NCBI GenBank assembly: GCA_009702045.1
Contig: WLIV01000002.1
Span: forward strand, 62,001-126,000
Reading direction: 5' to 3'
Source: Actinomycetota bacterium
Lineage (GTDB): Bacteria; Actinomycetota; Acidimicrobiia; Acidimicrobiales; Ilumatobacteraceae
DNA: 64,000 nt
In this document: positions 54,156 to 62,537 of the stretch, piece by piece
Layout: each line of letters opens with the position of its first letter
How positions within the stretch are numbered: the first letter of the stretch is position 1
Made by a program: the position numbers and the translations under genes
The notes under the pieces: model-generated
Database searches by the model: none
The model's input: only the letters and a program-made list of their open reading frames with translations
Told to the model about the DNA's origin: nothing

Positions 54156-54848
54156 ATGCTCATCGATGTCCAGTTCTCATCGGGCCACAATGACTTTCCG
54201 CGCCTGCTCGACGCGGTGTTGCAGGCTGAGGCCGACGGCTACGACACCACCTGGGTGCTCGACCACTTCGACGGAGCGATGGTGGGCGGCGACCGCGATG
54301 TACTCGAGTGCTTCACGCTGCTGGGCGCGCTTGCCGTCGGGACCAGCACGATCAAGCTGGGTTCACTGGTGGCCAACGTGACCAACCGCCACGCGGCGCT
54401 CTTGGCGCTCGCCGCAAACAGCACTCAACGCATCAGCAACGGTCGCTTCACACTCGGTATCGGGGCAGGCGCCGCACCCGACACACCCTGGTCGCGCGAG
54501 CACCGCGAGCGCGGCATCCCGATTATGCCGGCGCTCGCCGATCGGCATGCCAATGTCGTACACAACATCCAGGTCGTTCGCGCGACCGCCGATCCGATGC
54601 CGATCATCATCGGTGTCAATAGCGTCGAGTTGGCGGTCATCGCCGGGCATCACGCCGACGGCGTGAACATCCGCCTCAGCAGCCCGCACTCGGGCCGTTA
54701 CCTCGCCGCCGCACGCGAGGCCGCCGGCGACAAACCATTCGACTGCAGCGGGTGGGCACCGATCGACGACACAGCGTCACAGGACAAGGCCTACGAGTTG
54801 GGCCTCGATCGGCTGATCATGTCGCGTCTGCATTCACTCGACGACTGA
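54156..54848 (+). CDS. LLM-class oxidoreductase, short form
   Basis: 230 aa, about 60 residues shorter than usual. VLQAEADGYDTTWVLDHFDG, KLGSLVANVTNRHAALLALAANS, SNGRFTLGIGAGAAPDTPW and HADGVNIRLSS place it in the luciferase-like monooxygenase fold, probably F420 or flavin dependent. The ATG lies two bases after the tRNA discriminator. There is no room for a promoter or ribosome site, so expression probably depends on tRNA 3' processing leaving a near-leaderless mRNA. Confidence 0.8.
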   Translation: MLIDVQFSSGHNDFPRLLDAVLQAEADGYDTTWVLDHFDGAMVGGDRDVLECFTLLGALAVGTSTIKLGSLVANVTNRHAALLALAANSTQRISNGRFTLGIGAGAAPDTPWSREHRERGIPIMPALADRHANVVHNIQVVRATADPMPIIIGVNSVELAVIAGHHADGVNIRLSSPHSGRYLAAAREAAGDKPFDCSGWAPIDDTASQDKAYELGLDRLIMSRLHSLDD

Positions 54849-54854
54849 ACGCGC

Positions 54855-55457
54855 TCAGCCGGCACGTAGGGCAGCGACCAACGACTGGAACGCGCGCCCA
54901 CGGTGCGAGATGGCGTTCTTCTCGTGGTCCGACATCTGACTGAAGGTACGTTCGTTCGGCGTCCCGTCGGCGTCGTGGGAAGCGATGAACAACGGGTCGT
55001 AACCGAACCCGCGATCACCCCGCTCCTCGGTGGCGATGCTGCCTTCGCACACACCCTCCACCGACAGTTCGCGACCATCGGGCCACACCACCATCACGAC
55101 CGTACGAAAGCGAGCGGAGCGCGTGTCCGCGCCAACCATCGCGTGCAGCAGCTTTGATCGGTTCTCCGCATACGTCGCGTTCGGCCCGGCGTAATACGCA
55201 GTGTCGACACCGGGGTCGCCGTTCAGCGCGTCGACGAACAGACCCGTATCGTCGCTGACGGCCGGTAGCCCACTCGCCGCGCAGATCGCAGCGGCTTTCA
55301 ACCGTGCGTTGCCCTCCAGCGTGCCGGCGTCCTCCACGACCTCCGGCACGCCATCAGGGCGCGGCAGTAAGTCCACGACGCCCGCGAGGATGGCGGCGAT
55401 CTCCGCCACCTTGTGCGGGTTGGCCGACGCGCAGACCAGGCGCGGCACCTCACTCAT
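54855..55457 (-). CDS. rdgB: dITP/XTP pyrophosphatase (RdgB/HAM1)
   Basis: 200 aa. Opens MSEVPRLVCASANPHKVAEIAAIL; GNARLKAAAICAASGLPAVSDDTGLFVDAL and GFGYDPLFI, NAISHRGRAF are the family motifs. It hydrolyses non-canonical purine triphosphates. ATG 55457 is four bases after rph's stop; rph-rdgB is a common operon. Confidence 0.95.
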   Translation of the reverse strand: MSEVPRLVCASANPHKVAEIAAILAGVVDLLPRPDGVPEVVEDAGTLEGNARLKAAAICAASGLPAVSDDTGLFVDALNGDPGVDTAYYAGPNATYAENRSKLLHAMVGADTRSARFRTVVMVVWPDGRELSVEGVCEGSIATEERGDRGFGYDPLFIASHDADGTPNERTFSQMSDHEKNAISHRGRAFQSLVAALRAG

Positions 55458-55461
55458 CGGT

Positions 55462-56220
55462 TCAGCGTCCCAACACCTTGGGTGTCGGCGGTGTCGCCAG
55501 CACGTGCGCCTGCAGGTCGATGATCTGCGCGAGGCCGCCGGTGGCCAGACCCAGCAGTTGGTCGAGTTCGTCGCGGCTGAACGCTGCACCCTCGGCCGTG
55601 CCCTGCACCTCCACGAACTTCGGCTCGACACCGGGCTGGCCCAGCACGACAACGTTCATGTCGACCTCGGCGGTGCTGTCCTCCACGTATGGCAGGTCGA
55701 GCACCGGCACACCCTTCACGATGCCCACGCTGATCGCGGCGCAGAAGGAGTGCAACGGGTGCTGCTTGATCTCCTTCAACTGCACCAGCCGCGTGAGTGC
55801 ATCGTGTAGTGCCAAGTAGCCGCCACAGATGCTGGCGGTACGAGTGCCGCCATCGGCCTGCAGCACATCGCAGTCGACGATGATCTGCCGCTCGCCGAGC
55901 AACTTCATATCGCACGCGGCGCGCAGCGACCGGCCGATCAACCGCTGGATCTCGACCGTACGCCCACTCTGCTTGCCCTTGGCAGCCTCGCGATCAATGC
56001 GCTCAGGAGATGCTCCGGGGAGCATCGAGTACTCGGCCGTCACCCAGCCCTTGCCACTGTTCTTCATCCAGCGCGGTACACCCTCATCGATGCTGGCGGT
56101 GCACAACACGCGGGTCTTGCCGAAGCTCACCAGCACGCTGCCAGCAGCCATCTCGGTGTAGTCACGTTCGAAGGTGATCGTGCGGAGTTCGTTGTCGGCG
56201 CGGCCATCGGGGCGGGTCAT
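55462..56220 (-). CDS. rph: Ribonuclease PH
   Basis: 252 aa. It trims tRNA 3' ends phosphorolytically. [48 protein letters not shown] and [15 protein letters not shown] are signature segments; [16 protein letters not shown] carries the catalytic region. ATG 56220 has a GAAGGA site upstream. It is first in the pair with rdgB and follows murI by 34 bases, as in mycobacteria. Confidence 0.97.
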   Translation of the reverse strand: MTRPDGRADNELRTITFERDYTEMAAGSVLVSFGKTRVLCTASIDEGVPRWMKNSGKGWVTAEYSMLPGASPERIDREAAKGKQSGRTVEIQRLIGRSLRAACDMKLLGERQIIVDCDVLQADGGTRTASICGGYLALHDALTRLVQLKEIKQHPLHSFCAAISVGIVKGVPVLDLPYVEDSTAEVDMNVVVLGQPGVEPKFVEVQGTAEGAAFSRDELDQLLGLATGGLAQIIDLQAHVLATPPTPKVLGR

Positions 56221-56254
56221 GGTGTTTCCTTCAGTGGGTCGTTCGGGTGGACAT

Positions 56255-57070
56255 TCATGTGTCGTGATGCCACTGAGCGGCGTCACGGAGTTCGGGGCCG
56301 AGCAGGCGACCACCAAGGTCGGCGAACCAGGAGATATCGCCGCTGGAGAGGAAACGATGTTGGGCAGGCTCGAGAGCTGCTGACGCGATGTCGCGCAGCA
56401 GTCCGGCGGCGCCGAGTCGATCGCGCACCACGAAGGCCGTCTCGTCGGCGCTGCTGACCAACGTGACCTCCGGGCCCATGACTTCGTGGATGACACGCGC
56501 GAGATACGGATAGTGCGTGCAACCCAGCAAGAGGGCGTCGACGTTGGCCTGCTTCACCGGGGCGAGCAGCCGCTCGGCCAGGATCGTGACATCATCGCCA
56601 CTGGTCTGCCCGCGCTCGACGAACTCGACGAAACCGGGGCACGCCGCAGCAGTGAGGGTCACTTCGACGTCGAGCGCCTCGACCTCGCGCTCGTAGGCGC
56701 CCGACGAGATCGTGCCAACCGTGCCGATGACGCCGATGCGGCCGCTGTGCGTCGCACTCACGAGCGCCCGCGCTCCGGGCGCCACGACGTCGAACACTGG
56801 CACCGGCATCTCGTGCTCGAGTTCATGCAGCGCAGCTGCCGAGGCGGTGTTGCAGGCGACCACGATGGCCTTCACATCGAAATCGTTCACCAGGCTCCAG
56901 GCCAACTGGTGGGCGAACTCGCGCACCTCGGTCTGCGGCCGCGGACCGTATGGGTACCGCCCGGTGTCGCCGATGTACACGAGGTGTTCGTTTGGCAGCA
57001 GGTCGATGACGGCGCGGGCCACGGTGAGCCCCCCGAAACCGCTGTCGAACATCCCGATCGGCCGATCCAT
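56255..57070 (-). CDS. murI: Glutamate racemase
   Basis: 271 aa. Makes D-glutamate for peptidoglycan. Two catalytic cysteines are visible: Cys73 in VVACNTASA and Cys183 in [22 protein letters not shown] and [13 protein letters not shown] begin the protein. TAGCCT (57079-57084) ends 8 bases before ATG 57070. Confidence 0.97.
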   Translation of the reverse strand: MDRPIGMFDSGFGGLTVARAVIDLLPNEHLVYIGDTGRYPYGPRPQTEVREFAHQLAWSLVNDFDVKAIVVACNTASAAALHELEHEMPVPVFDVVAPGARALVSATHSGRIGVIGTVGTISSGAYEREVEALDVEVTLTAAACPGFVEFVERGQTSGDDVTILAERLLAPVKQANVDALLLGCTHYPYLARVIHEVMGPEVTLVSSADETAFVVRDRLGAAGLLRDIASAALEPAQHRFLSSGDISWFADLGGRLLGPELRDAAQWHHDT

Positions 57071-57078
57071 CGGAACCG

Positions 57079-57084
57079 AGGCTA
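57079..57084 (-). promoter_or_regulatory. Probable leaderless -10 hexamer of murI
   Basis: TAGCCT on the minus strand, 8 bases before ATG 57070. Confidence 0.45.
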
Positions 57085-57113
57085 ACGGCAGACGATGAAG
57101 TCGACCTTTCCTC

Positions 57114-57119
57114 TACGCT
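57114..57119 (+). promoter_or_regulatory. Probable leaderless -10 hexamer of the EamA transporter gene
   Basis: TACGCT, 6 bases before GTG 57126, divergent from the murI hexamer. Confidence 0.45.
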
Positions 57120-57125
57120 CCCTGC

Positions 57126-57962
57126 GTGCTGCTCGCCACCCTTCTCGCGCTCGGCGCAGCGGTGCTGCACGCCTCGTGGAACCTGGTCGCCAAACGCTCC
57201 AAGGGCGACATCTACATGGTGTTGTGGGCCCAGTTCTTCATGGGCGCGATGATTTCGCTGCCACTGATGATCGGGTACGAGTTGATCTGGGGTATGCCGT
57301 GGCAGGGCTACATGTGGGCGGGTGTCAGCGGCTGCATCCACCTGCCCTACGTATGGTTGCTTGCTCGCGCGTACACAGTGGGCGACTTCTCCGTCAGCTA
57401 CCCGGTCGCCCGCGGTGGCGGGGCCGCCATCGCCGCGATCTGCGGTGTCGTCTTTCTGCGCGACCACCTCACCACCTGGGAGATCGTCGGCATCTGCATC
57501 GTCGTCTGCGGCCTGGCACTGCTCGCCTACGGCGCAACCGGTGTCCACCTGGCGACCGCATTGCTGCTCGCGTGCGCGATCGGCCTCTATACGACATCCG
57601 ATGCGAAGGGCGCGCGCGTCACCGACAGCGTGGCCTACATCTTTGCGTCGTCGATGGGCACGATGACGAGCAACACGATCTTCGCCCTTGCCACCGGCCG
57701 CAAGCGCGAGATGGTGCAGACCTTGCGCTTGAACTGGCGCCGATCATCGATCACCGGCCTCGCGTCGTTGGTCACGTACGGCATGGTCCTCGTCGCAGTG
57801 CGCCACGCTCCCGTCGGCTATGTCACTGCGCTACGCGAGTCCAGTGTCGTGCTGGCTGCGTTGGCGGGTTGGAAGCTGCTGGGCGAAGGTGACCACCGTC
57901 GGCGACTCACCGCCGCGTTCGTGGTGTTCCTGGGTCTGCTGACGCTGGTGCTCGGCCGCTGA
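57126..57962 (+). CDS. EamA/DMT-family transporter
   Basis: 278 aa with ten hydrophobic helices in two halves, each ending in an EamA motif: VSYPVARGGGAAIAAICGVVFLRD, and VGYVTALRESSVVLAALAGWKLLGEGD. It is a likely exporter of small metabolites; substrate unknown. It begins at a GTG behind TACGCT and is divergent from murI. It interrupts an otherwise mycobacteria-like murI-to-cysM order. Confidence 0.85.
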   Translation: MLLATLLALGAAVLHASWNLVAKRSKGDIYMVLWAQFFMGAMISLPLMIGYELIWGMPWQGYMWAGVSGCIHLPYVWLLARAYTVGDFSVSYPVARGGGAAIAAICGVVFLRDHLTTWEIVGICIVVCGLALLAYGATGVHLATALLLACAIGLYTTSDAKGARVTDSVAYIFASSMGTMTSNTIFALATGRKREMVQTLRLNWRRSSITGLASLVTYGMVLVAVRHAPVGYVTALRESSVVLAALAGWKLLGEGDHRRRLTAAFVVFLGLLTLVLGR

Positions 57963-57976
57963 CCTGATCGAGCCGC

Positions 57977-59764
57977 TCACCCAGGCGTTTGGCCGACACC
58001 AATCATGCGCGCCGTGACGACGAATCGATAGGCGACACCGCCGGGTGCGCCATTGGCCTGCGAGCACGCGATGAGCTGCATGGTGCCGGTCGGCAAGAAG
58101 GCCAAAATTGCCTCGAGTAGCGAGAACTTGGGTCTAACTACCGCGACCTGCATGACGCGATAACGGAACCATTCACCCACGACGTTGCGCACGAAGAACA
58201 CGTCGCCGACAGCGAATGAGTTGATATAGCGGAACGGCCCTCCGTGCGAGGTGCGGTGACCGAAGATCATCGAATGCGCGGTGCCGGACACCGCTGCTTT
58301 CCATGTCCAGCTGGCGGCGGTGCCGGAGTTGGCGATGATCTCCGGATCGGGGCCGATGGCCACCGGCAACGAGACGTTCATCTGCGGCGCCAGGATCCAG
58401 CCGGCGTCGACCTCGGCCGGCGAAGGGTTCGCTGGCTTGGTGAGCGTCGCTGCAGCGGGCGTCCCCAGGTACCAGCCCTCCACATCGGCGATGATGTGCG
58501 CGCCGGCAAAGGTGTACACCGCCACCCCGCGGTTGCTCACCGGCACGATGGCGTGGTTGGCGATCGTCTGCGGCCACGCGGAGATGTTGAGATTGGATGT
58601 GAGGGGCTTGGCCGTGCCAGCGGCGTAGGCAGTGAGATAGCCGTAGTCCCATGGCGAGGTGGCGGTGAGGTTCACGACCGCGGCGGCGACGCTGGCTGCG
58701 CTTGGTGCATTCACCGTGAACTCGAACGTGCTGCCGTTCCACGGCGCCAGCGTCTGCGTATTGCGAGTGTCGAGGCGACGCTGGGGTACGCCGGGCACGA
58801 ACAGTCCATCAGTGGAAACGGCGGCACTAGCGCCCGTGAAATAGCCGACCACATCGACGATGAAGTTCCCACCCGTCTGGGAGAACACCTTGATCGATGG
58901 GTCGCTGTCCATGCGGACAATCGCCTGCGCTGCCCGAGTGGAAGCACCGGTGCGGTCGAGGTTCAGCGTGCTCGCGTCCGGATGAACGCTCTGACTCGAA
59001 CCGAACACCGTCCAGTACCCGGCGGAGCCATTGATGGCGGCGACCGACACCACGACCGCGAGCGCGTCGGCCGGGATGACGGCCGAACCCGTTCCGTTGG
59101 AGCCGCGCAGCGCCACCAGACGGGTCTCTCCCGCGCCGAACGCACCCGAGCCGCCGTAGTCGGGCCGAGTCTCATAGACGCGCTGGGCGCTGGGGAGGGG
59201 CACAAACCGGCCGCCGCCCACCGCACCAGCGGCAACCGTCGGGTCGACGGGTAAGTAGACGCCAAGGACATCAACGACGAAGTCGGCGTTCATCCCCGAA
59301 CTTCTCTTGACGCGGACCTTGCCCTCTGAGCCAGCGGCCGTGCCCAACTTGACGTGCGCCATGTTCGCCACGATGCAACCAGCGACGTTGCAGTTCGCCG
59401 TTGAGGCCAGCGGCAGCGCTTCACCGGCCGGATAGATGAGGACGTATCCCGAACCGGCGTTGTCGACAATCGCAAGGTTCACCACCACTGCAATGGCCGT
59501 GGCCGGTACCCCCGGAATCGCGCGGATGTTGATCTCGATCGTCTGCGCGTCAATCTGGGTGTACTGCTTCTGCGACGCCCCGGGCCGGGTGTCGGCGACG
59601 CGGTAGATGTCGGCCAACGGCTGGTATTTCGATGCTCCAGCCGGCAGCGCGGCGGAGGCCACGCTGGCTGGCATGGCCGGCATCGTCAACCCGACGCTGA
59701 CGAGCCCGACAACGACGAGCTCAACGCTCAGGCGACGTATTCTAGCTCCGTCGCAAAAAAGCAT
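57977..59764 (-). CDS. Secreted protein: three GYY/GYF beta domains fused to a C-terminal sortase
   Basis: 595 aa. A signal peptide (RRLSVELVVVGLVSVGLTMPA) is followed by three related domains at about 48-171, 185-310 and 320-433, each beginning FVPL/DTR-like and ending FVVDVLGVY, FIVDVVGYF or IIADVEGWY. Residues about 460-590 form a sortase core: MIFGHRTSHGG (His503), MQLIACSQANG (Cys567), YRFVV (Arg580), the full catalytic triad, closest to class E/F. There is no LPxTG in the protein. ATG 59764 has TAAGGT 6 bases upstream. A repeat-bearing sortase is unusual. Confidence 0.8.
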   Translation of the reverse strand: MLFCDGARIRRLSVELVVVGLVSVGLTMPAMPASVASAALPAGASKYQPLADIYRVADTRPGASQKQYTQIDAQTIEINIRAIPGVPATAIAVVVNLAIVDNAGSGYVLIYPAGEALPLASTANCNVAGCIVANMAHVKLGTAAGSEGKVRVKRSSGMNADFVVDVLGVYLPVDPTVAAGAVGGGRFVPLPSAQRVYETRPDYGGSGAFGAGETRLVALRGSNGTGSAVIPADALAVVVSVAAINGSAGYWTVFGSSQSVHPDASTLNLDRTGASTRAAQAIVRMDSDPSIKVFSQTGGNFIVDVVGYFTGASAAVSTDGLFVPGVPQRRLDTRNTQTLAPWNGSTFEFTVNAPSAASVAAAVVNLTATSPWDYGYLTAYAAGTAKPLTSNLNISAWPQTIANHAIVPVSNRGVAVYTFAGAHIIADVEGWYLGTPAAATLTKPANPSPAEVDAGWILAPQMNVSLPVAIGPDPEIIANSGTAASWTWKAAVSGTAHSMIFGHRTSHGGPFRYINSFAVGDVFFVRNVVGEWFRYRVMQVAVVRPKFSLLEAILAFLPTGTMQLIACSQANGAPGGVAYRFVVTARMIGVGQTPG

Positions 59765-59770
59765 GAAGGA

Positions 59771-59776
59771 ACCTTA
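59771..59776 (-). promoter_or_regulatory. Probable leaderless -10 hexamer of the sortase-fusion gene
   Basis: TAAGGT on the minus strand, 6 bases before ATG 59764. Confidence 0.45.
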
Positions 59777-59828
59777 ACAGTTTCGCTGGACCATCCTCAA
59801 GCGCGTGCGAACTCAGAACCGTGCAAAC

Positions 59829-60776
59829 TCAGAAGTAGATGATCGTCTCAGCGTTGGCCTCGGCCGCATCGAGGTCGTCGGTGTAGGCGCCCGTGCTGAG
59901 GTACTTCCATCCACCGTCGCAGACGATGAACACGATGACGCCTTGTTCGATCTCGCTGGCGACCTTGGCCGCACCGGCGAGCGCCGCGCCCGAGGAGATA
60001 CCGGCGAAAATTCCGCACTCGGCCACGAGGCGACGGGTCCATTCGATGGATTCGCGTGGGCGCACGACGCGCTTGCGATCGAGCAACTGCTGACCGTGCC
60101 ATGTGTCGAACAACGGCGGCACGTAGCCGTCGTCGAGGTTGCGCAAACCCTCCACCTTCTCGCCCAACGGTGGTTCGATGGCGATCACTTTGACGGTGGG
60201 CTTGTGTTCCTTCAGGAACGTGCCGGTGCCCATCAACGTGCCACTGGTGCCGAGGCCAGCGACGAAATGGGTGATCTCGGGGCAGTCGCGCAGGATCTCG
60301 GGACCGGTGCCCATGTAATGAGCACGAGGGTTGTTCTCGTTGCCGTACTGGTACAGAAAGCACCATTCGGGATGCTCGGCGGCGAGCGCCATCGCCCGCT
60401 TCACTGCGCCGTTGCTGCCCTCTTCACCGGGGGTGAAGATCACTTCGGCGCCGAACACCTCGAGCATCTGCCGGCGCTCGATCGACACGCTCGTGGGCAT
60501 CAGGATCTTGATCGGATGACCCTTCGACTGGGCAATGGCGGCGAGCGCGATACCCGTGTTGCCGGAGGAAGGCTCGATGATCGTCTGGCCCGGCGTCAGC
60601 GTGCCGTCGAGTTCCGCCTGCAGGATCATCTGCTTGGCGATGCGATCCTTCACCGAGCCGAACGGATTCTGGCTCTCCAGCTTGGCGATGATGCGCACTC
60701 GCGGGTTCGGCGAGAGACGGCTGACGTCGACCATCGGCGTGTTGCCGATGAGTTCCAGCACGTTCGTGGCGATCAT
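59829..60776 (-). CDS. cysM: O-phosphoserine/O-acetylserine sulfhydrylase CysM
   Basis: 315 aa PLP enzyme. PLP lysine Lys43 in NPFGSVKDRIA; SSGNTGIALAAIA binds substrate; AGLGTSGTLMGTG binds phosphate; GISSGAALAGA follows. With mec just upstream on the same strand it matches mycobacterial CysM, which uses the thiocarboxylated carrier CysO as sulfur donor, though no cysO lies between. The short 31-base gap suggests cotranscription with mec. Confidence 0.93.
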   Translation of the reverse strand: MIATNVLELIGNTPMVDVSRLSPNPRVRIIAKLESQNPFGSVKDRIAKQMILQAELDGTLTPGQTIIEPSSGNTGIALAAIAQSKGHPIKILMPTSVSIERRQMLEVFGAEVIFTPGEEGSNGAVKRAMALAAEHPEWCFLYQYGNENNPRAHYMGTGPEILRDCPEITHFVAGLGTSGTLMGTGTFLKEHKPTVKVIAIEPPLGEKVEGLRNLDDGYVPPLFDTWHGQQLLDRKRVVRPRESIEWTRRLVAECGIFAGISSGAALAGAAKVASEIEQGVIVFIVCDGGWKYLSTGAYTDDLDAAEANAETIIYF

Positions 60777-60807
60777 CCTGCTGCGTCCCCTATCCCGACC
60801 CGAGTGG

Positions 60808-61230
60808 TCAGGATTGTACCTGGGCGACGACGATCAGGACTTCCGAAATGGTGCCGTCGACGATCCGGAAACAACGCGCCTCAGGCGATTCGCGCTTCAG
60901 GCTGACGATCACGTACTCCCACGCCGGGTCGGGTGCCTGAGCTACATCAGTGGGGCTGGGATACGGCTCGCTGTGCGTGTGGCTGTGGAACACACCCAGC
61001 ACTTCGAGCCCATCGTCCTCGGCGGCGCGATCAGCAAGCATCAGTTCCTTGCCGGGAATCGCGTACACCTTCGCCGACGCCGCTTCGTTGGTACACGCCA
61101 CGAAGCGATGCACCTGGGTGCCCGAACCGACGAGCAGCCCACATGCTTCCAACGGGTACGCGTCGTACGCACACGCGATCATCTCCGCGTAGGCATCGCC
61201 GGGGAAGGTGAGCTCTGCATTCCCAGTCAT
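60808..61230 (-). CDS. mec: Mec: JAMM/Mov34 metalloprotease, CysO-cysteine hydrolase
   Basis: 140 aa. The JAMM motif is FHSHTHSEPYPSPTD: His82, His84 and Asp95 bind zinc, with Glu28 (YPLEACGLLVG) as the base. In mycobacteria it releases cysteine from the CysO carrier. AGGGTA reversed (TACCCT, 61240-61245) lies 9 bases upstream of ATG 61230. It is divergent from smpB and upstream of cysM. Confidence 0.92.
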   Translation of the reverse strand: MTGNAELTFPGDAYAEMIACAYDAYPLEACGLLVGSGTQVHRFVACTNEAASAKVYAIPGKELMLADRAAEDDGLEVLGVFHSHTHSEPYPSPTDVAQAPDPAWEYVIVSLKRESPEARCFRIVDGTISEVLIVVAQVQS

Positions 61231-61239
61231 CGCTCGGGA

Positions 61240-61255
61240 AGGGTACCGCTACCCT
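61240..61255. promoter_or_regulatory. Palindromic divergent promoter of mec and smpB
   Basis: AGGGTA (61240-61245), CCGC, TACCCT (61250-61255). Each arm is a -10 hexamer: TACCCT for mec on the minus strand (9 bases to ATG 61230) and TACCCT for smpB (8 bases to ATG 61264). Confidence 0.45.
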
Positions 61256-61263
61256 GTGCCCCC

Positions 61264-61761
61264 ATGGCGCCGCTCCGCGACCGCACCAACAAAGCGGGCA
61301 ACAAACTCATCGCGAGTAACCGCCGCGCGCACCGCGACTACGACATCATCGACTCCTTCGAGACGGGCATCGTGCTCAGCGGCAGCGAGGTCAAGTCGCT
61401 CCGCGAAGGGCACGCCCAGATCGCAGAGGCGTTCGCCCGCGTTCTCAACGGTCAGGTGTGGCTCGATGGTGTCCACATCCCGCCGTACCAGTTCGCTCAC
61501 GGCATCGGCGCCCACGACCCCGATCGTGCGCGCAAGCTGCTGATGCATCGCCGCGAGATCGACAAACTTGCCCACCAGATCGCGGTCGATCACCTCGCGC
61601 TGATCCCCCTCTCGCTGTACTTCAAGGAAGGGCGCGTCAAGGTGGAGTTGGGTATCGGCCGCGGCCGCAAGAAGTCCGACAAGCGCAACGCGCTCGCCGA
61701 ACGAGATGTGAAGATGGAGATGGCCAAGGCGCTCGGCCGCCAGGCCAAGGGACGCGACTGA
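61264..61761 (+). CDS. smpB: SsrA-binding protein SmpB
   Basis: 165 aa. Binds tmRNA in ribosome rescue. KLIASNRRAHRDYDIIDSFETGIVLSGSEVKSLREG begins the conserved barrel; LDGVHIPPYQFA and LIPLSLYFKEGRVKVELGIGRGRKKSDKR form the basic tail. No tmRNA gene is visible next to it. ATG 61264 is fixed by TACCCT 8 bases upstream. The stop overlaps the next start as TGATG. Confidence 0.97.
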   Translation: MAPLRDRTNKAGNKLIASNRRAHRDYDIIDSFETGIVLSGSEVKSLREGHAQIAEAFARVLNGQVWLDGVHIPPYQFAHGIGAHDPDRARKLLMHRREIDKLAHQIAVDHLALIPLSLYFKEGRVKVELGIGRGRKKSDKRNALAERDVKMEMAKALGRQAKGRD

Positions 61762-62537
61762 TGAGCAAGGTGGCCCTCGTGCGCCGGCCCAGCCCGCACA
61801 TGGCCGATGGCCTGGTCACCCACATCGATCGCAGCCCCGTCGACGCCGAGCTCGCGCTGCAACAGTGGCACGCGTACGTGGCGGCGTTACAGCAGTGCGG
61901 ATGGCACACCATCGAGGTTCCTGCCGCTCCTGATTGTCCCGACTCAGTGTTCGTCGAGGACACGATGGTGGTGTTCCGCGACCTCGCCGTGCTGGCCCGC
62001 CCCGGTGCCGGCGAACGCACACCTGAGGTACACGACGCGGCTGCGGCAGTCGTCGCGCTCGGCTACCGCACCGTGCAGATCGAAGCTCCCGGCACGCTCG
62101 ACGGCGGGGATGTCTTGAAGGTCGGCGACACCGTCTACGTAGGCCACGGCCGCCGCACGAACCTCGAAGGTATCGCTCAGTTGCGCGCGGCGCTCGAACC
62201 GTTGGGGGCTTCGGTCATCACGGTGCCGGTGAGCGCTGCACCGCACCTGAAGTCGACGGTCACGGCACTCCCCGACGGCACCGTGATCGGCTACGAACCC
62301 GTGGTCGACGACACCCACCTGTTTCCCCGTTTCCTTGGGGTACGTGAACCATCCGGCGCACACGTCGTGCTGCTGGGCGACGACCACGTACTGATGTCGT
62401 CCGACTGCCCGCGCACCGAAGTGTTGTTGCGGTCGGCCGGATTGATTCCCGTCGTCGTCGACATCTCCGAGTTCATCAAGCTGGCGGGCTGCGTGACGGG
62501 CCTCAGCGTGCGGTTGCGCGAAGCTCCAGGGTCATGA
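61761..62537 (+). CDS. Dimethylarginine dimethylaminohydrolase-like (amidinotransferase fold)
   Basis: 258 aa. The catalytic Cys244 lies in LAGCVTGLS, His162 in APHLKSTVTAL, and the acidic residues in VFVEDTMVV (Glu66/Asp67) and TLDGGDVLK. This fits N-omega-methylarginine hydrolase or an arginine deiminase relative. Partner or pathway genes are not evident. ATG 61761 overlaps the smpB stop by one base (TGATG); the gene downstream overlaps by ATGA. Confidence 0.85.
   Translation: MSKVALVRRPSPHMADGLVTHIDRSPVDAELALQQWHAYVAALQQCGWHTIEVPAAPDCPDSVFVEDTMVVFRDLAVLARPGAGERTPEVHDAAAAVVALGYRTVQIEAPGTLDGGDVLKVGDTVYVGHGRRTNLEGIAQLRAALEPLGASVITVPVSAAPHLKSTVTALPDGTVIGYEPVVDDTHLFPRFLGVREPSGAHVVLLGDDHVLMSSDCPRTEVLLRSAGLIPVVVDISEFIKLAGCVTGLSVRLREAPGS

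Noticed and set aside
60777-60807. A cysO gene between mec and cysM
   Set aside because: Only 31 bases are available; no GG-ending small protein can be coded there.
61200-62000. tmRNA near smpB
   Set aside because: No tRNA-Ala-like ends or tag-reading frame found in the flanks; the space is filled with genes.
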